A DNA stretch of 64,000 nucleotides from Pirellulales bacterium (GCA_016776925.1 JADHSL010000005.1:35158-99157); one strand, 5' to 3'; positions 11,486 through 21,863 are shown, numbered from the stretch's first letter. The notes: generated by a model from the letters alone, not told the origin. Numbers and translations are program-made.

Positions 11486-12309
11486 AAGATTCCCCACAAA
11501 CAGCTGATGCTTATGATCTCCCACACGGCCGTCCTCCTGAAGGGAATAATTTTGCAGCCATTCGGGCAGTCACAGGCTTTCAGCTCAATCGGTTAATGAC
11601 GAAACCTCGCATTGCTATGGGTCTGGTTGGTGCTCTTTTTCCTGCTGCAGTAATGTTCGCTGTTATTCGTACGGCGCCGATCAACCGAGACATGACTGTT
11701 GCCATGATTTACGCACTCATTCCTGAGGCTCTTTGTGTCCTTGGGCTCCTTGTAACAATGTGTCCGGTTGTTGCAGATGAGCTTGAGCGCGGAACATGGA
11801 TTCATGTGACCGTACGGCCGGGTGGCCGACAAAGTCTGCTTTTGGGCACATTCGCAGCTGCAGTCATTTGGACAGGAGGTGTTTCTCTCGTATCCCTTAT
11901 GCTGACGCTCCTTATTGCCCAACCAACTCAGCCAATTGGACTTGTTGTGATGTTTACCGTCCTCATTGGAATATCCTGTATTGGGCGGGCCGCCTTATTT
12001 GCTGTTCCAGCTGTTATTCTGCCAAAGCGGGCCCTTATTGCCAGCGTTGGAGTTGCCTTGGTCGTTGAGTATTTTGCCGGTCTACTACCGGCTGTTGTGA
12101 ATCAAGTTACAGTCAGCTTACGACTACGCAGTCTGCTCGTTGAATGGATGGCATGGCGTAAAGATCTACCCATCGAAATGACTCTTTTCGTGGATGATTA
12201 TTCAGCACCCGTCCAGATAGCGGCTGTTTGTATTCTAGTATGCATACTCCTTACAACTGCTGGATTTATTCTCAACCGCCGACAGTTTCCACCAAGTGTA
12301 GAGAACTGA
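11482..12309 (+). CDS. Putative ABC transporter permease
   Basis: 6-TM-like hydrophobic protein overlapping the ATPase stop by 4 nt. Confidence 0.65.
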   Translation: MKDSPQTADAYDLPHGRPPEGNNFAAIRAVTGFQLNRLMTKPRIAMGLVGALFPAAVMFAVIRTAPINRDMTVAMIYALIPEALCVLGLLVTMCPVVADELERGTWIHVTVRPGGRQSLLLGTFAAAVIWTGGVSLVSLMLTLLIAQPTQPIGLVVMFTVLIGISCIGRAALFAVPAVILPKRALIASVGVALVVEYFAGLLPAVVNQVTVSLRLRSLLVEWMAWRKDLPIEMTLFVDDYSAPVQIAAVCILVCILLTTAGFILNRRQFPPSVEN

Positions 12310-13083
12310 TTGATGGACAGAACACCCATAGACATGAATGATTCAGTCATCCAAATCAAAAACCTTGTAAAGGAATATAAGGGTAGTGATGGAACGATCG
12401 TTCGGGCTGTGAACAACGTCTCGATGTCTGTTGCCGCTGGCGAAATTGTTGGCTTACTCGGTGCAAATGGTGCCGGGAAAACTACAACTCTTCGTATGAT
12501 TGCAACTCTCCTGCAGCCAACATCTGGTCATGCGCAGGTCTGTAATCATGACAGTATCACCGACCCTGTCGGAGTACGACAGTCGCTTGGCTATGTATCA
12601 GCCACAACTGGTGTGCCTGATCGTCTGACGGCACGTGAATTACTCACTTCTTTTGGTCGGCTTCATGGTCTTGAAGAAGACACTATCAAAGACCGTCTCG
12701 AATGGCTTATTACGACACTCTCTCTACGTGATTACATAGATCGTCCTGCGGGAAGGCTTTCTTCCGGACAGCGCCAACGAATTTCTCTCGGCAGGGCACT
12801 CGTCCATAACCCCCCGGCACTTGTTTTAGACGAACCAACAAATGCTCTCGATGTTGTAGGTTCGCGTGACCTGCTTGACACACTTGATCATCTTCGAGAA
12901 AGCGGACATGCGATCTTGTTATCAACACATCGCCTGCATGAAATTGAACATCGATGCGATCGATTTGTCATCATTGACACAGGGCACATTGTCGCCGCAG
13001 GCACGCGCGATGAACTCGTTGGAGATTCTGGAGAGCTTGAAGATGCCTTTTTTCATGCCATTGAGAAGGGGGCACATACATGA
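12310..13083 (+). CDS. ABC transporter ATP-binding protein, NatA-like
   Basis: GANGAGKTTTLRMIATLLQPTSG, LSSGQRQRISLGRAL, ALVLDEPTNALD; paired with a NatB-like permease. Confidence 0.9.
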   Translation: MMDRTPIDMNDSVIQIKNLVKEYKGSDGTIVRAVNNVSMSVAAGEIVGLLGANGAGKTTTLRMIATLLQPTSGHAQVCNHDSITDPVGVRQSLGYVSATTGVPDRLTARELLTSFGRLHGLEEDTIKDRLEWLITTLSLRDYIDRPAGRLSSGQRQRISLGRALVHNPPALVLDEPTNALDVVGSRDLLDTLDHLRESGHAILLSTHRLHEIEHRCDRFVIIDTGHIVAAGTRDELVGDSGELEDAFFHAIEKGAHT

Positions 13084-16000
13084 ATCGTAATGCCAATCCT
13101 CTTAGGGCTGCCTTAGCACTCGCTCGTCGTGATTTACTTGAATTCTTGCGAGATCGAAGAACGGTTGCTGTCACACTCCTTTTACCAATGATCACATATC
13201 CGCTGGTCGCCCTATCAAGTTCTCTTGGTGTTCGGACTGGCTTAAAAACAACTGAAGAACGACAGTCAGCAACACCGCTGTCGCTTGTTCTCAGTGGACC
13301 GGAAGCTCCTCGTTTAGCAACTCGTCTCGGGATGGTTCTTCTCGCTGCAGAAGACAATGAGCCATCCGGATGGCCGAGTGATGTCTTCGCTGAAATTGAA
13401 CCGCCACGAAAAGCAAAGGAACTCCTTGAATCTGGAAAAGTTGATCTGTGGATTAACGTTCCGAATGGATTCACAAAAGAGCTGAAAAAATTCAATACAG
13501 TCAATCTAACTGCTCATGTTTCTGACAAGTATCCTGCAAGTGAAAAAACACGCTCGCAGTTTGAATCTCTCATTGAAAGCTTCGCAACACAGGTGCGTGA
13601 AGAACGAATGGGGGTTGCCGGAGTTCCCATAAGTCTTTTTGATCCCATTAAGTTGATGTTCGAAGGAAAAGATCCAGAGGCCGTAGTTGCTGACCGAAGA
13701 ATCATGGCTCCGGTTGCAGGAGCAATCCTCGTACTACTTTCTGTCCTGACAATGACTGGGTCTTTCTATCCCGCTATTGATGCCATTGCTGGTGAGAAAG
13801 AACGGGGCACCATCGAAACACTTCTCATCGTGCCGTGTCGAACGCAAGATATTGTCTTCGGCAAGTATCTTGCCATTTTTGGAGTCACACTTGCTACTCT
13901 TGCCGCCAATGTCATTTCAATTCTTCTTACGATTCTTGTCTCTCTGAAATATTTTCCAGATGGTTCTACCGATTATTACCTGCAAAATATTGGACTGGGA
14001 TCTCTGATAACCCTTCTTTCATTTATTGGTCTTTCATCAGTAGCATCAGCGATGAGTCTTGCTGTAACAACTGCTTCAAAAAGTATGAAAGAAGCACAAA
14101 ACACACTGACTCCTGTCATCCTACTTATCAGTGCACTTGCAGGAGTGTCGCTCATACCTGGAATCAGCCAGAATCGACTTGTGCCCATGGTGCCCTACAC
14201 GGGTCAGATTGTTGTTTCACAGAACGCCCTGACACCTCCACCCACGAAACAGGAAGTTATTTCTAAATCGAACCAAACTGACGGAGAGTCGTCTTCCGTC
14301 ATGATGAGTCCAATCGCCAGTATTTCGCCACTCCTGCTGACACTCTTTTCAAGCGTTGCAGTGACTTGGGTACTCCTTCGTGGAACAACAGCAATGCTGA
14401 CCGACGAAGACCTCCTGTTTCGTGGACCAGATGCCGCAAGTGGTTTTAGCCGTCCTGCACCTCGACTGATACCTGGGATTATCCATGGTGGCATTGCCCT
14501 TGTGCTTGGCCTTGCTGGTCTTTGGTATGTCCAAGGGCTCAGCCCAGAAAGCATTATCTTTGCAATACCCGTTCAACAACTCGCCGTTGTCGCTCCTCTA
14601 GCCATTCTTCTCTTGTGGCAACGGGTAAATATCAAAAGAACTTTTTCTCTTTACTGGCCAGGGTGCGGATTGAGTTGGCGATCTTTTCTCGGTGGCCTCA
14701 GTGCACTGATTGGTGGCCTCCTGACTGGTGGTGGACTTTTTATTCTTGGTGCTGCCGTCCTCTTGCAGCTGACAACGATTGAAATGTCACCGGCAATGAA
14801 ACAACTCTCCGAGAAGATACTTTCTCTCATGCTTGACCAACCCTGGTGGCTCGCCTGGGCTCTCATCGCAATACTTCCAGCATGCTTGGAAGAACTTCTT
14901 TTTCGTGGATGGGTCCTCTCTGCATTTTGTGGTGAGAAACCCAGTAAACAACGAATGGCTATTGCTGTTTTTGCCCAAGCTATTTGCTTTGCAATCTTCC
15001 ATCTTCTCCCTGAACGGATGCCACAGACATTTCTTCTTGGCCTCGCACTTGGAACAATCGTTCTTCTGACGAAGAGCATCTACCCCGCAATACTGTGTCA
15101 CATTGCAAATAACTCGATGCCGCTTCTTCTGCTCTATATGACTGGAATTCAAGACAAGGAATCTCTCCCCGAATCCGTGGCAACTGATGTAACCACTCTA
15201 TCGCTACCGCCAGAGGCCATTGCCGCAGCAGGGGGCACCGTTGTACTCGGTGGAATTCTTCTTGTTGTTTCCAACAAACTTCGAATGCGCTGTTCCTTGG
15301 CCAGAATCGCAACATTGATCCTGCTAACGATCTCTTGTTTTTCCAACAGTCAATCGAACCACCTACTGGCCCAAGAACCAACAACACAAAAAACAACTCA
15401 GCCGTTACAAGTTGGAGTTTTTCCGATGAAGGGGCTTGCCGAATATGGCGGAGAAAAACCTCGTGGCTACTCCATTGATCTTTGGAATGAATTGTCAAAA
15501 CGTATCAATGTACCGGCAGAGTTGATTGCAATATCGTCGATTGAGAAGCTTTTTGCTGCTACTCAAAATGGTGATATTGACGTGCTTCTTGGTCCACTCG
15601 CAATGACAGAACAGCGAGAGAAGTTGGTTGACTTCACACATCCCGTTGTGCATTCAGGGCTGCAGATCGCTGTTCCCCGTGAGCCTGATGGCCGTCTGCT
15701 TACAGCTCTCAATAACTTGATCTCATGGGAATTAGTATCCATCCTTGCTGGAGTGATCGGGACGATAGTCTTGACCGGACACCTTCTCTGGATTTTCGAA
15801 CGACGTCATAATGCCGAATCATTCCCGACTCCTTACCCCCGCGGCGCCTGGGAAGCTGTTTGGTGGAGCGTAAGTACAATCATCACTGGTGGCTGTGAAA
15901 ATAAAGTAATTTCGACTGTTACTGGAAGATTTATAGCAACCGCATCGATGATTGGTGGCATTGTCCTTGTTGCACTTCTCACCAGCACTCTCACTACGAC

Positions 16001-16397
16001 CATGACTGTTGATCAGGTAACCGGCACCATACGGAGCCCTCGTGACCTCTTCGGCAAGACCGTCGCCTGTCAAGAAGGTGGTGTTGTTGTTGTTGCAGTG
16101 GAAGAGTTTGGGGGCAGCCCCATACTCTATCCGGATCTTGAAGCCATGGTGGCCGCTGTTTCAAGCGAGGAATGCGATGCACTGGTCTCTGAATCACACA
16201 CGCTCATGCTTGCTTTGCATACTTCTAAATCAAAAGACCTTCGACTGATTCCGGGCATCTTTGATTCGTTTGACTTCGCGCTCGCACTTCCACAAGGAAG
16301 CACACTGCGTGAGCCACTGAACAACGCAATCTTACAGATGCGTGAAGCAGGACGACTCGATGAAATCAAAGAACGTTGGTTCGGTGAACACAACTAG
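13080..16397 (+). CDS. Composite protein: NatB-like ABC permease + CPBP intramembrane metalloprotease + ionotropic-glutamate-receptor-like (SBP_bac_3 + 2-TM pore) domain
   Basis: One uninterrupted 1105-aa ORF. N-term GEKERGTIETLLIVPCRTQDIVFGKYLAIF (NatB); CLEELLFRGWVLSAF (CPBP EExxxR); C-term VGVFPMKGLAEYGGEKPRGYSIDLWNEL...GDIDVLLGPLAMTEQREKLVDFTHPV (SBP) split by TM-pore-TM. Confidence 0.85.
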   Translation: MNRNANPLRAALALARRDLLEFLRDRRTVAVTLLLPMITYPLVALSSSLGVRTGLKTTEERQSATPLSLVLSGPEAPRLATRLGMVLLAAEDNEPSGWPSDVFAEIEPPRKAKELLESGKVDLWINVPNGFTKELKKFNTVNLTAHVSDKYPASEKTRSQFESLIESFATQVREERMGVAGVPISLFDPIKLMFEGKDPEAVVADRRIMAPVAGAILVLLSVLTMTGSFYPAIDAIAGEKERGTIETLLIVPCRTQDIVFGKYLAIFGVTLATLAANVISILLTILVSLKYFPDGSTDYYLQNIGLGSLITLLSFIGLSSVASAMSLAVTTASKSMKEAQNTLTPVILLISALAGVSLIPGISQNRLVPMVPYTGQIVVSQNALTPPPTKQEVISKSNQTDGESSSVMMSPIASISPLLLTLFSSVAVTWVLLRGTTAMLTDEDLLFRGPDAASGFSRPAPRLIPGIIHGGIALVLGLAGLWYVQGLSPESIIFAIPVQQLAVVAPLAILLLWQRVNIKRTFSLYWPGCGLSWRSFLGGLSALIGGLLTGGGLFILGAAVLLQLTTIEMSPAMKQLSEKILSLMLDQPWWLAWALIAILPACLEELLFRGWVLSAFCGEKPSKQRMAIAVFAQAICFAIFHLLPERMPQTFLLGLALGTIVLLTKSIYPAILCHIANNSMPLLLLYMTGIQDKESLPESVATDVTTLSLPPEAIAAAGGTVVLGGILLVVSNKLRMRCSLARIATLILLTISCFSNSQSNHLLAQEPTTQKTTQPLQVGVFPMKGLAEYGGEKPRGYSIDLWNELSKRINVPAELIAISSIEKLFAATQNGDIDVLLGPLAMTEQREKLVDFTHPVVHSGLQIAVPREPDGRLLTALNNLISWELVSILAGVIGTIVLTGHLLWIFERRHNAESFPTPYPRGAWEAVWWSVSTIITGGCENKVISTVTGRFIATASMIGGIVLVALLTSTLTTTMTVDQVTGTIRSPRDLFGKTVACQEGGVVVVAVEEFGGSPILYPDLEAMVAAVSSEECDALVSESHTLMLALHTSKSKDLRLIPGIFDSFDFALALPQGSTLREPLNNAILQMREAGRLDEIKERWFGEHN

Positions 16398-16548
16398 ATT
16401 ATTTTCCCAGAAGCCATGTACATTGTCTTCCAGGGGGAAACGTTATCGAATCAAAGAAGATTTTTTGAGTTGATTGGGGCCCTTTATTTATACGACCGTA
16501 CGGTAACGTGGCGTTTTCAGAGCGCATTATCTTTCAGGAAAGCGCACC

Positions 16549-18300
16549 ATGAAAAATTATCTATCCCTTCTGATGGCCTTGGTGTGCAATACAGGTGTCA
16601 TTCAAGCACTTGCAGCTGTACCGCCAAATGTCATTCTTATTATGACCGATGATCAGGGGTACGGTGACGTAGCATGTCATGGTAACCCGGTCATAAAAAC
16701 TCCCTGTATTGATCGGTTGCATGCGGAATCGCTTCGACTCACAAACTTTCATGTGAGTCCTTACTGCACGCCAACTCGTGCCGCACTGATGACAGGTCGC
16801 TATCCTGCTCGCACCGGGGCGTACCGTACGAGTAGTGGCCGTACAATGCTCCATCGTGATGAGCAAACGATTGCAAATATTTTTTCAGATGCTGGGTACG
16901 CCACTGGCATGATTGGCAAATGGCATCTTGGAGATAACGCACCGCACCGGCCGCAAGACCGCGGGTTTCAAGAAGTTCTCTGGCACCGCTGTGGTGGAGT
17001 TGGCCAAGCTTCGGACTACTACGGAAACGATTACTTTGACGACACGTATGAACGAAATGGTGTATTTGAGAAATTTACCGGGTATTGCACAGATATCTGG
17101 TTCAATGAAGCCAAAAAATTTGTTGAACGTCATCAAAAAGAACCTTTCTTTTTATATCTCGCAACCAATGCCCCGCACGGCCCGTACCGGGTCGATCCAG
17201 AGTGGAGCGAACCATACCGAGATTCGGTTCTCTGGGGGAACGGTGCCAATTTCTATGGCATGATCACAAATATCGATCATAACTTAGGACTATTACGAGA
17301 ACACCTCGAAGATCTGGGGCTTGCCGAGAATACCATTCTCATTTTCATGACAGATAATGGCACCTCCAATGGTATTCCGAAAGGTGAACTACCTGCGGGA
17401 AGTTTCCACGGCTTCAATGCAAACATGAGGGGGAAAAAGTCGACTGTGTACGAGGGTGGCCACAGAGTCCCCTGCTTTCTTCATTGGCCTGTCGGTGGAC
17501 TGAAAGAAGGGAAAGACTTCGATGGATTGACGGCTCATCTTGATCTCCTTCCAACTCTTCTCGATCTGTGTGAGATACAACTCCCTCAGGATCATGACCC
17601 CGATGGATTTTCATTCGCAGCAAACATCCATGATGAAAAAATACTGGCACATCGGCACCACTATATTGCACAACTCCATGGTGGTGCCGGGTTTCACCAT
17701 CCGGAAGAACCGTGGGACACATCATGTGTATGTAAAGGACCATGGCGGCTTATAAACGGCACTGAGCTTTATGATCTCCGTACTGACCACTCCCAACAAA
17801 ATAATATTGCTGAAGATCATCCAGACGTTATTACTGAACTTCGTAAGCTTTATGAAGCGTTCTGGAAATCTGTATCACCCCGCATGGAACCGGTCGCTAT
17901 CGATGTCGGCAACCCTGTGGAAAATCCAACTACTCTTTGCTCACAGGACTGGTATTTGCCATTTGGAAATCCACCATGGAATTTCAATTCAATCAATCGT
18001 AGACCATCTATCACAGGACCGTGGCACGTCATGGTTCAACAAGATGGAACATACCGAATCACCTTGCGGCAGCTTCCCAAAGAAGCAAATACGCCTCTGG
18101 TTGCAGAGCGCGCCTCCCTCACAGTTGCTGGTGAAACACACGAGGTGAATGTACTCGACGGGTCATCACACGTTCATTTCACTGTAAATTTGCCGGCTGG
18201 GAAAACTGAACTCATCACACGGTTCTGGAATTCAAATGAACCAGATGGTGGGGCGTACTTTACTGATGTTGAGTTCTTAGAGGCAAAACATGCACCATGA
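16549..18300 (+). CDS. Arylsulfatase (sulfatase family) with signal peptide
   Basis: PNVILIMTDDQGYGDVACHGNPVIKTP and sulfatase signature CTPTRAALMTGRYPARTG. Confidence 0.95.
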   Translation: MKNYLSLLMALVCNTGVIQALAAVPPNVILIMTDDQGYGDVACHGNPVIKTPCIDRLHAESLRLTNFHVSPYCTPTRAALMTGRYPARTGAYRTSSGRTMLHRDEQTIANIFSDAGYATGMIGKWHLGDNAPHRPQDRGFQEVLWHRCGGVGQASDYYGNDYFDDTYERNGVFEKFTGYCTDIWFNEAKKFVERHQKEPFFLYLATNAPHGPYRVDPEWSEPYRDSVLWGNGANFYGMITNIDHNLGLLREHLEDLGLAENTILIFMTDNGTSNGIPKGELPAGSFHGFNANMRGKKSTVYEGGHRVPCFLHWPVGGLKEGKDFDGLTAHLDLLPTLLDLCEIQLPQDHDPDGFSFAANIHDEKILAHRHHYIAQLHGGAGFHHPEEPWDTSCVCKGPWRLINGTELYDLRTDHSQQNNIAEDHPDVITELRKLYEAFWKSVSPRMEPVAIDVGNPVENPTTLCSQDWYLPFGNPPWNFNSINRRPSITGPWHVMVQQDGTYRITLRQLPKEANTPLVAERASLTVAGETHEVNVLDGSSHVHFTVNLPAGKTELITRFWNSNEPDGGAYFTDVEFLEAKHAP

Positions 18301-18465
18301 CTTTATTACTTTCTGGGCAGTGACTGTAGGTTTTACTCATACGATGCTCGCAATTGGAGAGAATCAATGGTTCTCATGAAGGCCTCTCCTCCACTTGATT
18401 TTCTGTCTGCAAATCAAAATCGACCACCCTGCCAATTATATTTTCACTTTCCTTCGCTTTAAATT

Positions 18466-19932
18466 GTGTACCTGGTGACCGCCGTGAGTGAAGACACTGC
18501 CAATCAATCTACTACACGCCCTTCTGCATATTCACTCGATGCAAGTCTTGGCTGTATTAGTATCGGAATTGCAACAGCCAGCTTTATTCACATGCTCTCC
18601 TTTCCGTGGTGGATGAGCATGATCACCGGACAGCTCCTTCTGGCCGCAACCTTACTTCTTTTGTTTTTTCCACGATCTATTCTTGTCCTCTGTCTTTTTC
18701 TTCTCTCCAGTCTCACGTTCTGGTTCCAAAGACTTCCCTTTGTGCCAAATCATATTTTTTTTGAAATGCTCATACATGCCTCCATGATAGGTACGGTTCT
18801 TGCCGTCACTGCATGCAATTGGAAGAAACGCCTACCGTCTGTCGAACTTCGTGCAGCCATTTATGAGCAGATGCGCCCTGTCATAATGAGTTCCTTGATC
18901 ATCATGTATCTCTTCACTGTGCTGCATAAGTTGAATTGGGACTTTCTCAACCCTGCGGTCAGTTGTGCTGTATCCATGCACAAAGAGCTTGCTGCATCAG
19001 TGCCCATCATTCCATCAAGCGAATGGACACAGTGGCCGACCATCATCGGGACGCTTCTCATTGAGCTTGCCATTCCAATTGGCCTCTGGTGGCGCACAAC
19101 ACGGGTTGCCACTGTCATTCTTGGGCTTCTCTTCCACTGGTTTCTTGCACTTCACCCACATGGAGGCATCTATAGCTTTTCCCACCTGCTCTACGCGCTG
19201 TATACCGTTTTTCTTTTTTCATCTCACGACAATCCATTTCAGGTCTGGCAACGAATGCCGAAGTTCGGTGTTCTTGCCGCAAAGTTAGCTGCCGTATTCA
19301 TCTTTGGACTTGCCTGCTTTTTGCAGATTCGTGCATATCGAACTGGTGGCAGTTTTTTTACTGCCAATGCTATTGGGTTTTATGCATGGCTTCTATTCGC
19401 TTTGTGGCTGACAGCCACATACGCGCCGATGCTCCGTAAGGCTGGCTGGCGAAGTGCACCGGTACCTATGGTTCGCCCTTTGCGAATCCTCTGGATATTC
19501 CCAGCTCTCGTTTTCTTCAATGGGTACTGCCCGTACCTCAGCCTCAAAACAACAACAGCTTTTTCGATGTTCGCAAACATACGAACCGAAGGAACCGGAA
19601 ACAATCATCTCTTCATGCATCGGCTGAAACTTTTTGGATATCAGGATGATCTTGTTGAGGTTCTTGGATCGAATGACCGGCAACTGCAACAATACGTGAA
19701 GACGAAGGACCTTCTCACCTGGTTCGAACTTCGAAGGATCACCTCTTCCCGGAAGCGGGAAAACCTTTTTGTAGAATACAAGCGGTCGAAAGATCCTGAG
19801 GATATTCTTTTCAAAAAGAAAGGTGCGCCGAAAGACGCTGAACTCTTAAAGCCACATCCTTGGTACCTCTCACGATTTCTTGTTTTTCGTGCGATCGGTA
19901 GACTCGACAAACCAATGCCGTGCAGACACTAG
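18466..19932 (+). CDS. HTTM-domain-like membrane protein
   Basis: Multi-TM protein with LHKLNWDFLNPAVSCA and IELAIPIGLWWRTTRVATVILGLLFHWFLALHPHGGIYSFS, resembling the HTTM (gamma-carboxylase-like) family. Confidence 0.6.
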   Translation: MYLVTAVSEDTANQSTTRPSAYSLDASLGCISIGIATASFIHMLSFPWWMSMITGQLLLAATLLLLFFPRSILVLCLFLLSSLTFWFQRLPFVPNHIFFEMLIHASMIGTVLAVTACNWKKRLPSVELRAAIYEQMRPVIMSSLIIMYLFTVLHKLNWDFLNPAVSCAVSMHKELAASVPIIPSSEWTQWPTIIGTLLIELAIPIGLWWRTTRVATVILGLLFHWFLALHPHGGIYSFSHLLYALYTVFLFSSHDNPFQVWQRMPKFGVLAAKLAAVFIFGLACFLQIRAYRTGGSFFTANAIGFYAWLLFALWLTATYAPMLRKAGWRSAPVPMVRPLRILWIFPALVFFNGYCPYLSLKTTTAFSMFANIRTEGTGNNHLFMHRLKLFGYQDDLVEVLGSNDRQLQQYVKTKDLLTWFELRRITSSRKRENLFVEYKRSKDPEDILFKKKGAPKDAELLKPHPWYLSRFLVFRAIGRLDKPMPCRH

Positions 19933-19954
19933 CACGTTACCTTTAAAAAGAATC

Positions 19955-21793
19955 ATGCCTGAACCTACTTCATCGAAAACAATTGCTCGCAGACATGATC
20001 TTGATGCCCTTCGGGCCGTCGCAATGCTTCTTGGCATCGTGCTTCATGGATTAATGCCATTCATGCCTGGGTTATCTGTGATTCGTGACACACAAACAGC
20101 GGGATGGGTATGGATTCTCTTTCTTGGTATTCATGGTGTTCGGATGCCGTTGTTCTTTCTTGTCAGTGGTTTTTTTACTGCCATGCTTTGGCACAAACGT
20201 GGCGTACAAAGCATGCTCCGGCAACGAAGCGTGCGAATTCTTTTGCCATGTCTTCTTGGCACTGTCACTATTGTTCCGCTCGATACTTATGTCGGCCGGT
20301 GGGCTACCAATTACGGCAAGAGAATTGCAGAGAAGAAGCAGTCGGCTGAAAGCAAGGAAAAGCCAGACAACCTCTACGATGCAATTCGCCGCAGTGACTT
20401 TTTGACGGTGAAGTCGTTTCTGGACAAAAAGAAGGTTGGTATCAACACTCCTGATCCAGAGTTCAAAATGCCACCACTCCACATTGCTGCACTCTACGGT
20501 AAAACCAAAGTGGCTGAACTTCTTTTGAATCGCGGCGCGAACGTTCAACAACGAGACGATGGGAATCGTACAGCACTACATGGTGCCGCCTTCCTTGGTC
20601 GCGTGGGTGTTGTCAGGCTCTTACTGGATCGCGGCATCGATGTCAGTGTTCGGGGAGATGATGATGATACAGCGATGGATTCAACAAATGCGGACTGGGA
20701 GATGACTCAGGGTATCGCTTCTTGGCTGAGAGTACCGGAGCTCGACCAGAAACGGGTTGAATCGGGCCGGGAACGTGTACGAAATCTTCTTCGTGAGGCT
20801 GGAACACCTTCTCAGCAGGACTCATCAAATTCAGAAAATAGTGTTGATACTTCTCAGGAAAAAGACGCTGGCACCCTTCAACAATCTCGTTTCAAGCAGA
20901 CTCTTGAGGCCATTCGTTCCGGATACGCCGGCTGGCTCAAATCGGACCGGTTTCAAACAGCTTTCAAAAAGAGCGATAAAAAAGAATCACGTGATCAAGG
21001 TATCTTTGGAAATCTCAAACCTCGTCATCTGATCTTTTCACGTGTGTTTGATCACCTCTGGTTCCTATGGTTTTTATGTTGGCTTATTCCCTTATTTGTC
21101 TGTGCCGAGTCACTCCTTCGCTGCTTTGGAATTTCCGTTGAAAAGCAATGGCCTTTTCGGCTCAATGCATCCATCTGGTGGATGGTTCCAGTCACACTTC
21201 TTCCACAACTACTCATGGGTACGATGACACCCAGAATGCACTTTGGACCGGATACAAGTCTTGGGCTTCTTCCACAGCCTCATCTTCTTGTGTACTACGC
21301 CATCTTCTTTGGGTTCGGCATGTCGGTATTCATCTCGGGTGAAAAAGCTGAAAGGCTTGGTCGTTGGTGGCCCTGGCATCTTCTTGGAGCTTGTCTTTGT
21401 TTTCCTGCCGCCCTCGCCACCATGGCCAATCCAGTCGTCACTGCAGTTCCACAGATACTTTTTGCATGGTTGATGTGTTTTGGATTCATTGGAATGTTCC
21501 GAAGATGGTTCTCAGCGGAAAGTAGAGTCATGCGCTATGTTTCTGACTCGTCCTACTGGCTCTATCTGATGCACATCCCCCTTGTGATCACACTCGCATG
21601 CTTGATGCAAACATGGAAGCTTCCAATCTTTCTAAAGCTCAGCATGATCTGTACGGGTACAACATTGATTCTGCTTGTGACCTATCAACTGTTTGTTCGA
21701 TATACATGGATTGGACGTATGCTCCACGGGCCGCGAGACAGGGGAGATCGTATTCATAGACATCGAGAATCAATGCCTGGCACGTCTGCCTGA
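19955..21793 (+). CDS. Acyltransferase-3 family membrane protein with internal ankyrin-repeat insertion
   Basis: RRHDLDALRAVAMLLGIVLHGLMPFMPG and C-terminal TM block (SSYWLYLMHIPLVI) are acyltransferase-3-like; MPPLHIAALYGKTKVAELLLNRGANVQQRDDGNRTALHGAAFLGRVGVVRLLLDRGIDVSVRGDDDDTAMD is ankyrin-like. Confidence 0.85.
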   Translation: MPEPTSSKTIARRHDLDALRAVAMLLGIVLHGLMPFMPGLSVIRDTQTAGWVWILFLGIHGVRMPLFFLVSGFFTAMLWHKRGVQSMLRQRSVRILLPCLLGTVTIVPLDTYVGRWATNYGKRIAEKKQSAESKEKPDNLYDAIRRSDFLTVKSFLDKKKVGINTPDPEFKMPPLHIAALYGKTKVAELLLNRGANVQQRDDGNRTALHGAAFLGRVGVVRLLLDRGIDVSVRGDDDDTAMDSTNADWEMTQGIASWLRVPELDQKRVESGRERVRNLLREAGTPSQQDSSNSENSVDTSQEKDAGTLQQSRFKQTLEAIRSGYAGWLKSDRFQTAFKKSDKKESRDQGIFGNLKPRHLIFSRVFDHLWFLWFLCWLIPLFVCAESLLRCFGISVEKQWPFRLNASIWWMVPVTLLPQLLMGTMTPRMHFGPDTSLGLLPQPHLLVYYAIFFGFGMSVFISGEKAERLGRWWPWHLLGACLCFPAALATMANPVVTAVPQILFAWLMCFGFIGMFRRWFSAESRVMRYVSDSSYWLYLMHIPLVITLACLMQTWKLPIFLKLSMICTGTTLILLVTYQLFVRYTWIGRMLHGPRDRGDRIHRHRESMPGTSA

Positions 21794-21832
21794 GTTTCTT
21801 TTTGCTTCGCTTCGTAAGGTAAACGAAGGCAA

Positions 21833-21863
21833 GAAAAAACCCGCCCCAACAGATAGGGCGGGC
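21833..21863 (-). terminator. Intrinsic terminator for the minus-strand LEPR-XLL gene
   Basis: On the minus strand GCCCGCCC-TATCTGTT-GGGGCGGG followed by TTTTTT, 30 nt after the 21893 gene end. Confidence 0.75.

Noticed and set aside
16480-16510. ACCGTACGGT palindrome upstream of the sulfatase
   Set aside because: Only 10 bp and no second copy noticed; too weak to claim as an operator.
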